A DNA stretch of 64,000 nucleotides from contig MKTN01000004.1 in NCBI GenBank assembly GCA_001898235.1, positions 1 through 64,000 of the forward strand. Reading direction: 5' to 3'. The notes under the pieces were generated by a model. That model searched no databases and was not told where the DNA came from. It worked only from the letters and a program-made list of their open reading frames with translations. Origin of the DNA: Gammaproteobacteria bacterium 39-13. Its GTDB lineage: Bacteria > Pseudomonadota > Gammaproteobacteria > Berkiellales > Berkiellaceae. Positions within the stretch are counted from its first letter, which is position 1. Every line of letters begins with the position of its first letter. Both the position numbers and the translations under genes were made by a program. This document shows, one piece after another, positions 8,635 to 16,534 of the stretch.

Positions 8635-9134
8635 CGAAAGAGAGTAGTGAATATTTCCTCATAATGTGTTTTGTCTTCTTGAGAATATAAGCAGGCAATA
8701 ACTTTTTTAAAATGATGTTGATAGTTTTGCATCACAGTTAAGGCAATAATTGCAGCTTCTTTTTTAGGGAAACCGAATACGCCAGTACTAATTGCAGGGA
8801 ATGCAATGCTGTGAAAGTTGTGCGTTTTTGCTAATTCAAAGACATTTACGTAGCAATTTTTTAATAACACTTTTTCATTTCGTGTGCCTTCGTGCCATAC
8901 CGGACCTACAGTATGGATCACCCATTTAGCAGGTAATTGAAATCCTGGTGTTAGTTTGGCTTCTCCAACCTCACAACCATGAAGTTTATTGCAAGCTTCT
9001 TGTAACTTAGGGCCTGCACTTTGGTGGATTGCACCATCAACCCCTCCACCTGATAGCAGCCTACTATTGGCTGCATTGACAATAGCATCCACGTGCAGAG
9101 TGGTAATATCTTGGCAAATAATTTCTATGGTCAT
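8631..9134 (-). CDS. Macrodomain protein, ADP-ribosyl hydrolase type
   Basis: A 167-residue single macrodomain, the size of E. coli YmdB. Motifs are [22 protein letters not shown] (ADP-ribose-binding loop 1), [17 protein letters not shown], and [13 protein letters not shown] (phosphate loop). MacroD-type enzymes hydrolyse O-acetyl-ADP-ribose and remove mono-ADP-ribose from proteins; the catalytic Asp/Asn region of loop 1 is intact. Cytoplasmic. Divergent from the unknown gene at 9262, convergent with the preceding gene. Confidence 0.95.
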   Translation of the reverse strand: MTIEIICQDITTLHVDAIVNAANSRLLSGGGVDGAIHQSAGPKLQEACNKLHGCEVGEAKLTPGFQLPAKWVIHTVGPVWHEGTRNEKVLLKNCYVNVFELAKTHNFHSIAFPAISTGVFGFPKKEAAIIALTVMQNYQHHFKKVIACLYSQEDKTHYEEIFTTLFR

Positions 9135-9261
9135 TTTTTGCTCTTTATAAAGATTAAGCTAACTACCGGTACTGATAGATGGTAAAATAAAGTTTGCATC
9201 CAATAAATAGTTAGCATTTAAACTATTTGTTTCGACACAACAGCAAAGGATTTAGCTTTAC

Positions 9262-9618
9262 ATGAAAAATAAAGCAAAAAATAATGAAAAAAAAGTATGG
9301 GTAGAAGTCGAAGTTAATAAATACACGGATGGCATTACTGTTTTTCGCGGTCAAATGTTGAAAACCGATTTGGAAGCATGGTCAAGGGGAGAGCTTGTTG
9401 ATTGTGCAATCAAACTTGAAAAAACCTATTGGTTTTTGGAAGACACCGTTTGCATTTTAGGTAAAGGAGAAGATAGTGCTAGGCACTATACCGGAGATAC
9501 TTTCTTACGAGCAGACACCATTATGCTTATTTTTGTTTTAAAAGAAGATAGTTTCCCCACTCATTCATTGCAAAGTATAGATAATATTTTTCAGTTCCCA
9601 GGAAGATCGAAGCAATAG
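9262..9618 (+). CDS. Hypothetical protein, unknown
   Basis: A 118-residue soluble protein with a lysine-rich start (MKNKAKNNEKKVWVEVEVNKY) and a beta-rich body (GITVFRGQMLKTDLEAWSRGEL, YWFLEDTVCILGKGED). I recognise no family. It has its own upstream region divergent from the macrodomain gene and is followed by a repeat hairpin, so it looks monocistronic. Confidence 0.65.
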   Translation: MKNKAKNNEKKVWVEVEVNKYTDGITVFRGQMLKTDLEAWSRGELVDCAIKLEKTYWFLEDTVCILGKGEDSARHYTGDTFLRADTIMLIFVLKEDSFPTHSLQSIDNIFQFPGRSKQ

Positions 9619-9631
9619 TTTGGATTCAAAA

Positions 9632-9670
9632 AGACCCTCACCCTAACCCTCTCCCACAAGTGGGAGAGGG
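9632..9670. repeat. Dispersed-type intergenic repeat with hairpin
   Basis: The segment GACCCTCACCCTAACCC followed by arms CCCTCTCCCA (9647-9656) and TGGGAGAGGG (9661-9670) with a CAAG loop resembles the GC-rich intergenic repeats common in gammaproteobacteria. It is strikingly GC-rich for this genome. It could act as a terminator-like or mRNA-stabilising hairpin after the 9262 gene. Confidence 0.7.
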
Positions 9671-9754
9671 GATCGGAATGTGAGATCTCTCCTCTGCGAA
9701 ACAGACATATTCCCTCTACCGTAATTTTAAAATTGAAAAGAGCGAGTCATAGAA

Positions 9755-10132
9755 ATGTTTAAAGTTATTCATTCTCCTAAAGCGCCTCAGGCAATAGGCC
9801 CTTATTCGCAAGCGACACAATGTGGTAATTTTATATTTCTTTCTGGACAGATTGGTTTCGATCCAACAACAATGGAGCTAGTTGGACAAAATTGTGAAGC
9901 GCAAGCGCAGCAAGTATTTAAAAACATGAAAGAAGTATTAATTGCTGCTAATGCTGATTTTTCTAAAGTGGTGAAGTTAACTATTTATTTAAAAGATCTT
10001 CAAGATTTCCCTGTTATCAACGAAATAATGAAAACCTATTTTCAGGAACCTTATCCTGCTCGCACTACGATCCAAGTTGCTGCCTTACCTAAAAACGCAC
10101 TTATAGAGATAGATGCCATCGTAATGATATAA
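9755..10132 (+). CDS. ridA: RidA family enamine/imine deaminase
   Basis: A 125-residue protein, the family's usual length. It opens with the conserved AIGPYSQA and GNFIFLSGQIGFDP and ends with PARTTIQVAALPKNALIEIDAI, which contains the substrate-binding Arg. RidA hydrolyses reactive 2-aminoacrylate and related imines made by PLP enzymes, releasing ammonia and keto acids; it is a cytoplasmic trimer. It stands alone with its own RBS (AAAGAGCGAG). Confidence 0.96.
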   Translation: MFKVIHSPKAPQAIGPYSQATQCGNFIFLSGQIGFDPTTMELVGQNCEAQAQQVFKNMKEVLIAANADFSKVVKLTIYLKDLQDFPVINEIMKTYFQEPYPARTTIQVAALPKNALIEIDAIVMI

Positions 10133-10383
10133 GTTCATAACATTTATTGTTGTGAATATCACTTTAATCTTGGCGTTTAGTAGAGACCGTGGTATCTTTT
10201 GCGCCTACGATGGCTAGTACAGAGATTCATTAATTTGAATAACTTATACGGGTACCATTTTATCGCTTCATGTGTTCAAAGATGTGGAACGTCTTTGAAT
10301 GCCATTTTGGAATCTAAATCAGATTCAGATCTTCAACCATTATTACCCACCATGGAAGGTATTTGGTTAAAGGAGAATATATA

Positions 10384-11778
10384 GTGAGCTGGAAGTGCTT
10401 GGATTTTTTAAAACCCGCACCCTATCAGCCTATCGTTAAGAATCAAACGGAAATAGATGGCGATTACCGTTATTGGCGTATTCGGATCTGTTACTCTATC
10501 TTTTTGGGCTACGCGCTTTTCTACTTCACACGTAAAAGTTTTACTTTTGCGATGCCATACATGTCCGCTGATTTGGGACTATCGAAAGGCGAATTAGGCC
10601 TACTTGCTTCTATCCTTTATATATCTTACGGCATCAGCAAATTTATTAGTGGTGTCATGTCCGATCGCTCAAATCCTCGTTATTTTATGGCAACCGGACT
10701 TATTATCACAGGTATATTGAATATTCTATTTGGCTTTTCTTCAACCTTATGGGTTTTCGCTTTATTTTGGGGGCTCAATGGTTGGTTCCAAGCATGGGGA
10801 TGGCCGGCTTGTTGCAAACAACTGAATTACTGGTTTGATCAATCAGAACGAGGCTTATGGTATAGCATTTGTAGTACTTCTCATAACCTTGGTGGTGCAT
10901 TAATACCGTTATTAGCTGTGTTTTGTGCTGTTAATTTTGGTTGGCGATATGCCATGTTTGTGCCTGCAGTATGCAGCATCATCATGGGTTTCATTCTCAT
11001 TAATCGATTACGCGATGTTCCACGTACCTTAGGGTTACCAACGGTCGAGGAATTTAAAAACAAAATTATTGAGCCTTCAGAGTCACAAGAAACTAAACAT
11101 TCTTTGTTATCGGTTAGTGAAATTTTATTTAAGCAGGTCTTGAACAATAAGTACGTATGGATATTTTCCATCTCTTACTTCTTTGTTTATGTTGTTAGAA
11201 CTGCAATTAATGATTGGACCTTCTTTTATTTAACTGAAGCCAAAAACATGGAAGACATGTTAGCCAGCAGTGGGGTGTTTTGGTTTGAGGTCGGTGGGTT
11301 CGTTGGTATGATAGCCGCAGGTTGGGGTTCAGATTACTTTTGGAAAGGTAATCGTGTTCCTGCGATGGTTGTCTGCTCGTTAGGGCTTATCTTTGCTCTA
11401 TTAGGCCTTAAATATGTACCAGCTGATCATGTATTTCTAGACATGCTATTACTTGCTCTGATTGGTGCCTTTGTCTTTGGCCCACAAATGATCGTCGGAT
11501 TAGCTGCTGCAGAATTTGTTGATAAGCGAGCTGCCGCAACTTCCAATGGGTTTGCCGGAACATTAGGCTATTTTGGCGCTGCGGTGGCTGGATACCCTGT
11601 AGGTAAAATGATTGATGCTTGGGGTTGGCATGGATTTTTTATTGCATTGTTAATAAGCTCAGCCTTGATATTGGTCATGTTGTTACCGTTGTGGTCTTCT
11701 ACTGACAAAAAAGATAAAACGACAGATGAAAAAGGCAAGATGGAGTGGGCACCTAAAACCACATTAAAAGAAACCTAA
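10384..11778 (+). CDS. Organophosphate:phosphate antiporter family MFS transporter (UhpC/UhpT/GlpT-like)
   Basis: A 464-residue protein with about 12 membrane helices. GlpT/UhpT signatures are FYFTRKSFTFAMPYM near helix 1, YGISKFISGVMSDRSNPR between helices 2 and 3, and GWFQAWGWPAC in helix 4. The C-terminal half (ATSNGFAGTLGYFGAAVAGYP) is closest to the hexose-phosphate group including the sensor-like UhpC. The family exchanges phosphate for glycerol-3-phosphate or glucose-6-phosphate. An intracellular bacterium could use it to take host sugar phosphates, but substrate is not shown here. I chose GTG at 10384 because AAAGGAG (10369-10375) lies 8 nt upstream; an in-frame TTG at 10363 has no such site. 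No UhpA/UhpB genes are adjacent. Confidence 0.9.
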   Translation: MSWKCLDFLKPAPYQPIVKNQTEIDGDYRYWRIRICYSIFLGYALFYFTRKSFTFAMPYMSADLGLSKGELGLLASILYISYGISKFISGVMSDRSNPRYFMATGLIITGILNILFGFSSTLWVFALFWGLNGWFQAWGWPACCKQLNYWFDQSERGLWYSICSTSHNLGGALIPLLAVFCAVNFGWRYAMFVPAVCSIIMGFILINRLRDVPRTLGLPTVEEFKNKIIEPSESQETKHSLLSVSEILFKQVLNNKYVWIFSISYFFVYVVRTAINDWTFFYLTEAKNMEDMLASSGVFWFEVGGFVGMIAAGWGSDYFWKGNRVPAMVVCSLGLIFALLGLKYVPADHVFLDMLLLALIGAFVFGPQMIVGLAAAEFVDKRAAATSNGFAGTLGYFGAAVAGYPVGKMIDAWGWHGFFIALLISSALILVMLLPLWSSTDKKDKTTDEKGKMEWAPKTTLKET

Positions 11779-11915
11779 TCAACTTTTAAAAGATCGGAGA
11801 CTTTATCATAAAGGGAAGACAAAGGAGGTGTGCGAAGTTAAAAAATATGGAAATTGATTGGTTATAAAACGATAAAAAGTTGTAGAAGTTTCAAGATGTA
11901 TTTAAGAGGTTGACT

Positions 11916-13010
11916 ATGCCGTATTTTCACGTAAGCCATAAAGATCTTAAAGTTTTAGATAAAAAAGGGAACCCGCTAAAAATTACTGCTGAAAAAGCAC
12001 TTAGCGTTCTTGCAATTAATCCTGAAAAAGCAAAAGCCAAAGATAAATTCGTTGTATTCGATAACTATGATGCTGCGCTTGAATATGCACAGCATGGTGT
12101 AGATGAGCAAGATCATGAACACTTTCTCATCTATGAAGTTGAATTGCTTGATGAAAAAAAATTAGAAGCGACCAAGCAAGAACTCACCGCTGAGAACGAC
12201 GAAGGCGAAGAAGAAGTTGTTAATGAAATTGACGCTTTTGAAACCCCTGTTAAAAACGTGAAGTTCTTAAACGTTAAATTAGATCATATTCATGATGATT
12301 TTAAAGACATCGTCATTAACAAACCCAGTAAAAAAGATGCTAAATCAAGCGACAAAAAATCAGGCGACAAAAAATCAAATGATAAAAATGATGATGCTCA
12401 AGGGCCTTCATTTGTTGCTCGCGCAACCAACGCATTAAAGAACATGGCAATCCCTGGTGCAACCGTTTTAGGCGTAGGCGCAGGTTTCCACTTTAGCGGC
12501 GTTTATCCTCTAGTTGCTGCTGGTTTAGCGAAAGCTGGTTTAGTTCTTCCTGCTGTAGGCGCTGCCGGTATTGCTGCTCAAGTTGGTGTTGCAGGCTTAG
12601 TAGGCGTTGCAGCTTACGGCTTAGGACTTGCTTCTTGGCATGTAGGTACTTCCTTAGTAAGCAGCGTTCGTAATACCTATACGAACTACATGAAGACTAA
12701 GAAAGAGCGTTATGAAGATGAAGTGAAGTCTAAAACTGCTCAAGTTGAAGCTCTTGAAAAAGATTTAGGCCTTGCCGATGATAACGAAATTGTCGTTAAA
12801 TTTAATGATCTTCTAGGTAAAGGTGTAACACCTAAGTTTGATGATAAAGGTGAACTTGCAAAAGAAGGTCAACCTAAGAAGCAAACCAAAGCAATGCTCT
12901 TGCAATGGGAAATTGATAAGCTCAATGCTTATAAGAAAGCTTCTAATGATGAAGACAAGAAAGCAGTTGTTGAAGAAATTAAGAAGGGTCCAAAACTCAG
13001 CCTTTCCTAA
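11916..13010 (+). CDS. Unknown protein with paired hydrophobic segments, paralogue 1
   Basis: A 364-residue protein from ATG 11916. The RBS AAGAGG (11904-11909) decides this start. Layout: an N-terminal globular domain (~1-125; KFVVFDNYDAALEYAQ, EVELLDEKKLEATKQEL), a Lys/Asp/Ser-rich linker with repeated SDKKSGDKKS, two Gly/Ala-rich hydrophobic stretches around residues 180-255 likely to form a membrane hairpin, and a charged C-terminal coiled-coil-like tail (KKERYEDEVKSKTAQVEALEKDL). A tandem paralogue follows at 13302 with the same plan and an identical 19-bp translation-start region. I do not recognise the family. It has no signal peptide. A strong terminator follows. Confidence 0.85.
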   Translation: MPYFHVSHKDLKVLDKKGNPLKITAEKALSVLAINPEKAKAKDKFVVFDNYDAALEYAQHGVDEQDHEHFLIYEVELLDEKKLEATKQELTAENDEGEEEVVNEIDAFETPVKNVKFLNVKLDHIHDDFKDIVINKPSKKDAKSSDKKSGDKKSNDKNDDAQGPSFVARATNALKNMAIPGATVLGVGAGFHFSGVYPLVAAGLAKAGLVLPAVGAAGIAAQVGVAGLVGVAAYGLGLASWHVGTSLVSSVRNTYTNYMKTKKERYEDEVKSKTAQVEALEKDLGLADDNEIVVKFNDLLGKGVTPKFDDKGELAKEGQPKKQTKAMLLQWEIDKLNAYKKASNDEDKKAVVEEIKKGPKLSLS

Positions 13011-13035
13011 TTTTTTAGCATTTTGCTAAATCTCT

Positions 13036-13065
13036 AAAAGCCAGCTGCGATTGCAGCTGGCTTTT
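13036..13065 (+). terminator. Rho-independent terminator after 11916 gene
   Basis: AAAAGCCAGCTGC (13036-13048), loop GATT, GCAGCTGGCTTTT (13053-13065): a perfect 13-bp stem ending in T residues, 25 bp after the stop codon. The flanking A and T runs allow it to work on both strands. Confidence 0.9.
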
Positions 13066-13301
13066 CTTAATGCAAACGCCACGTTGCAATCGCCTTAATT
13101 ATTTAGTTGATTGACTTATTTATTTAAATAAATGGCTAAATTTTTGCTTTTTTTATTGAGGTTAGATGGCTTTATTGGTAATATGCCCGTCTTGAAGTTG
13201 ATTAAGCTTAAGCTCAGTGCTAAAAAGTTTAACAGCGGGAGTAGCGGAATTATCTGCTATTCATACGAAATTTTCATGTTGTGTCATTTAAGAGGTTGAC
13301 T

Positions 13302-14384
13302 ATGAAATTGTATGCACTTTTATTCCCTACTGTAATTGATAATGATAAATACACCCGCGAATATTTACTAACAGGTATTACCCCTCCCAAAGGGTACAAG
13401 AGCAATAAGCTCGTAGCATTCAAAAGTTATGATGATGCAGTTTTAGCTGCAAAATCTGCTGCTGCTGAATTAACCGGTAAAAGCAAAGGTAAAGAATATC
13501 CTGTTTATACCATCGAAGTTAAAGATGAATCTAAACTTGAAGCTACAAAGTACAGCTTGAACAAAAAGAAGAAACTTGATTCCGTTTTTGTTCCTTTTGC
13601 TGCATTTACACCCGTTAGCGCTTCTTTGAAGCACGTTGATGCTAAAAAATTCGCAAAAGAAATCGATTTAACTGAAACTGTTTCTTTGAAAGATCGTGCT
13701 AAAACTGCGGCTAACAAAGCTAAAGATGCTGCACAAAACGCAGCTAAAAAAGCTCAAGATACTGCAAAAAGCACCTTTGAAACTGTTAAAAAGCACTTCC
13801 CAGTTAAAACTGTTGCTGCAACCGCTACTGTAGGTGTTGCTGCTGCAGGTTTCTACTACGCAGGTGGTGTGACTGTTGCTACTCCTTACGCTGCTGCTGC
13901 TGCTGCAAAAGTAGGTTTGGCATTGCCTTCAGTTCTTGCTACTTCTATCGGTCTTTCTTTGGGCGCTGGTGTATTAGCATTAGGCGTTGCTGCTGGTCTT
14001 TATTATGGTGTTTCTAAAGCGATCAGCTACGTTAAAGCTGCTTATGCAAAATCACAACGTACGCCTAAAGAAGCTTACGAAGATGCTGTAAAAGCAGAAA
14101 AAACTGCTGTTGCTGATCTTGAAAAGCAACTTGATCCTAAGAACAGAAACGATAAAGGTTTGTTGAACCGTTTTGCTGATTTGGTGAAATCAACTCCTGA
14201 ACACAGATTTAATAAAGATGGTTCTGAAGCTAAAAGACAGCCAAAACACGACAAACTTTGTGTTCTTCAATTTGAGCACCGTAAATTAGCTGAAGTTGTT
14301 GCTATCAAAGACGCTAAAGAACGTGCTAAAGCTGAAGCAAAAGTTCAAAACGACATTACAAATCAAAGATTTTCTGTTAAGTAA
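13302..14384 (+). CDS. Unknown protein with paired hydrophobic segments, paralogue 2
   Basis: A 360-residue protein from ATG 13302. It shares the plan of the preceding gene: N-terminal domain (LVAFKSYDDAVLAAKSAAAEL, IEVKDESKLEATKYSL), an Ala/Lys-rich amphipathic helix region (residues ~140-168, KTAANKAKDAAQNAAKKA, LEA- or apolipoprotein-like), two Ala/Gly-rich hydrophobic stretches (~175-240), then SKAISYVKAAYAKSQRTPKEAYEDAVKAEKTA and a charged tail ending NQRFSVK. The conserved KLEATK and (Y/R)YEDxVK motifs show common origin with paralogue 1. The AAGAGGTTGACTATG start region is shared exactly. Strong RBS and terminator suggest high expression. Function unknown. Confidence 0.85.
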   Translation: MKLYALLFPTVIDNDKYTREYLLTGITPPKGYKSNKLVAFKSYDDAVLAAKSAAAELTGKSKGKEYPVYTIEVKDESKLEATKYSLNKKKKLDSVFVPFAAFTPVSASLKHVDAKKFAKEIDLTETVSLKDRAKTAANKAKDAAQNAAKKAQDTAKSTFETVKKHFPVKTVAATATVGVAAAGFYYAGGVTVATPYAAAAAAKVGLALPSVLATSIGLSLGAGVLALGVAAGLYYGVSKAISYVKAAYAKSQRTPKEAYEDAVKAEKTAVADLEKQLDPKNRNDKGLLNRFADLVKSTPEHRFNKDGSEAKRQPKHDKLCVLQFEHRKLAEVVAIKDAKERAKAEAKVQNDITNQRFSVK

Positions 14385-14411
14385 AAGTTAATCTTAAATT
14401 TGTTTTGAACG

Positions 14412-14445
14412 AGCCCGCTACTCGAGAGAATAGCGGGCTTTTTTT
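14412..14445 (+). terminator. Rho-independent terminator after 13302 gene
   Basis: AGCCCGCTA (14412-14420) and TAGCGGGCT (14431-14439) form a GC-rich stem followed directly by a run of T, 27 bp downstream of the stop codon. Confidence 0.92.
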
Positions 14446-14548
14446 CACCCCCCTACCATCCATTTCTTCGCTCGCTTTTTCTTCCTAGTCACGGCCTTTA
14501 TGAGCGATGATCTTATAATCTTGTTGCGAATATACACTCAAAAAATAG

Positions 14549-14576
14549 TTGACTGGTCAGTCAAATTTTCTATACT
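14549..14576 (+). promoter_or_regulatory. Promoter with TetR-type operator
   Basis: TTGACTGGTCAGTCAA (14549-14564) is a palindrome of two 7-bp arms around GT. Its left end is also a -35 box (TTGACT), and TATACT at 14571-14576 is a -10 box with 16-bp spacing. Repressor bound here would block the tetR promoter, so autorepression by the following TetR protein is predicted. Confidence 0.82.
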
Positions 14577-14603
14577 GACATTATATTCTATTGGGTTAGC
14601 TAT

Positions 14604-15209
14604 ATGAGAAAAATTGGTGGTAATACAAAACAACTCTTAATCGAAACTGCTTCGGAGCTTATATGGAAAAATAGCTACGGGTCGGTTAGCGTTGATGATA
14701 TTTGTAAAACCGCTGGCGTGAAAAAAGGAAGTTTTTACCACTTTTTCCCCTCTAAAGTTGATTTAGTCATTTCAACCATAGATATGTATTACCAAAGTAA
14801 AAAAGCTGTCTATGACGAAATTTTTTCCCCACAAATCGCTCCTCTTAAGCGTTTTGAGCAATTGGCAGATTATCTATATGAATCTCAAGCACAAACGAAA
14901 GCGAAGTATGGAAAGGTGTGTGGCTGCCCTTATGCCTCTTTAGGATGTGAGATGGCAGGACAAGAAGATGATATCCGCAAAAAGCTTAATGAAATTGGCA
15001 CCTATTTTGAACTTTATTATGAGAACACTATTCGAGATTTAATTGCTGAAGGTGTGCTTTCTCAAGAAACTGATGTAAAAGAAAAAGCACAAGAAATTTC
15101 TAGCTATTTCGTTGGACAATTTACAGCTGCCAGGATCCACAATGATCTTGCATTACTCAGCAACCTAAAGCCGGGATTGCTGCGAACGCTGGGGATTAGG
15201 GAAAAATAA
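14604..15209 (+). CDS. TetR family repressor of the adjacent RND locus
   Basis: A 201-residue protein with an N-terminal TetR HTH (residues ~6-52: LLIETASELIWKNSYGSVSVDDICKTAGVKKGSFYHFFPSK split over the usual helices) and a C-terminal ligand domain containing CGCPYASLGCEMAGQ, typical of the TetR group with a cysteine-rich segment before helix 6. It probably controls itself and the downstream RND pump genes through the TTGACTG-type operator upstream. The ligand is unknown. ATG 14604 lies about 28 bp after the -10. Confidence 0.93.
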   Translation: MRKIGGNTKQLLIETASELIWKNSYGSVSVDDICKTAGVKKGSFYHFFPSKVDLVISTIDMYYQSKKAVYDEIFSPQIAPLKRFEQLADYLYESQAQTKAKYGKVCGCPYASLGCEMAGQEDDIRKKLNEIGTYFELYYENTIRDLIAEGVLSQETDVKEKAQEISSYFVGQFTAARIHNDLALLSNLKPGLLRTLGIREK

Positions 15210-15248
15210 TACGATGGACTTCGTTTGGATATTGAAAGTGAATCTAAT

Positions 15249-15287
15249 CTGACTGTCAAATAACGTACAAGCAATCTTATCAGTCAG
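15249..15287 (+). promoter_or_regulatory. Possible second TetR site before RND genes
   Basis: CTGACTG (15249-15255) and CAGTCAG (15281-15287) repeat the arms of the tetR operator but are 25 bp apart. They lie 17-55 bp upstream of the membrane-fusion gene start, where they could let the same repressor act. The RBS TTAGGAG follows. The spacing is atypical, so this is tentative. Confidence 0.4.
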
Positions 15288-15303
15288 TGTTAGGAGAGCC
15301 GCT

Positions 15304-16519
15304 ATGACAGAGTTTATAAAATTTATTAAAAACAGAGCCGTCGTGTTTAGTGCTGTTGCGGCTGTTGCTATCTCTGGAACAGGTATTGCAACCTACAAGC
15401 TCCCAGGCTCAAGTAAGCAAACTCCGGTGGTTGTTGCGATGCCAGCTATTCTTGTTGATGTACAAACGATTAATCGACAAGATGTGAGAGTTTGGTCTTC
15501 TTTTTCAGGTAGAATGCATGCAGTTGATTATGCTGAAATCAGACCTGAGGTTAGCGGGCGCATTGTTGATATTCGTTTCAGAGATGGACAAACCGTCAAA
15601 GCAGGGGATGTGCTGATGGTTATCGATCCCGAACCTTATGAAGCAGCTGTAGCAAAAGCTGAAGCAAATGTAGCTTCTGCGACGACAAAAGCCGTGTTTG
15701 CTAAAAAAGAACTCAATCGTGCTTAGCAATTTGATTAAATCACAAGCTATTGCTGAGACGCTTTACGATCAACGTGCTAATGAGGATCGCATTGCCCAGG
15801 CAGATATTAAAGCTGCTGAAGCTGAGCTTAAACAAGCCAAAATTAATCTTGATCATGCTTATGTTAAAGCCCCCATTTCAGGCCGTGTTAGCCGTGCAGA
15901 AATTACGCTAGGTAATCTAGTTCAAACAGGTGTGAATGCTCCAGTACTGACTTCGATTGTTTCCAATGATGGTATTTATGCAGATTTTGAGGTGGATGAG
16001 CAAACTTATATGAAAAGTATTCGCTCATATGCAGCAACATCGCATGATGAGCAATCTATTCCGGTGGAGCTGACCATAGAAGGAGATGAAGCACATCCTT
16101 ATAAAGGCACAATTTACAGTTTTGATAATCGTATTGACACTACCTCTGGTACTATTCGTGCTCGTGCTAAATTTACTAATGAAGATGGTAGATTGGTACC
16201 TGGAATGTTCGTTTCCGTCAAATTAGCCAGCGGTAACAAAGAAAGCGTACTATTGGTGCCAGAACGTGCCATTGGTAATGATCAGAATAAAAAATACGTT
16301 TATGTTGTTGGAAATGACAATAAAGTTTCTTATCGTGAAGTTAGCCTTGGTAAACAGGCATTAATTGGGCAAAGAATTGTGATTTCAGGATTGCAAGCAG
16401 GTGAACGTGTGATTATTGATGGGATCCAACACGTTAAACCAGATGCCATTGTACAAGCCAAAGAAGTTTCAGCACATCCAGAAAAAGTAAAGCAACCTAA
16501 TGCAAACCCTCAACGGTAA
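15304..16519 (+). pseudogene. RND efflux membrane-fusion protein (HlyD/AcrA type), disrupted
   Basis: Two overlapping frames encode the halves of one AcrA/MexE-type periplasmic adaptor. Frame one (15304-15726, 140 aa) has an N-terminal membrane anchor or signal, the lipoyl half-motif EIRPEVSGRIVDIRFRDGQTV and helix start AKKELNRA, then stops at TAG 15724. The other frame, open from 15698 to 16519, resumes with LIKSQAIAETLYDQ, the second lipoyl half KAPISGRVSRAEITLGNLV and the beta-barrel. Comparison with the family pattern RAxxLIxxxAI suggests GAG-to-TAG plus one extra T in the TTT run near 15730. Without a frameshift or sequence error the adaptor is not made, and the following RND permease would lack its partner. 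Sequencing error or slippage at the AAAAAA run (15703-15708) remain possible. Confidence 0.82.
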
Positions 16520-16534
16520 ATTCAAGGATATACC

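Noticed and set aside
10199-10384. Small frame before the sugar-phosphate antiporter
   Set aside because: TTG start without an RBS, no family features, and it ends inside the transporter start.
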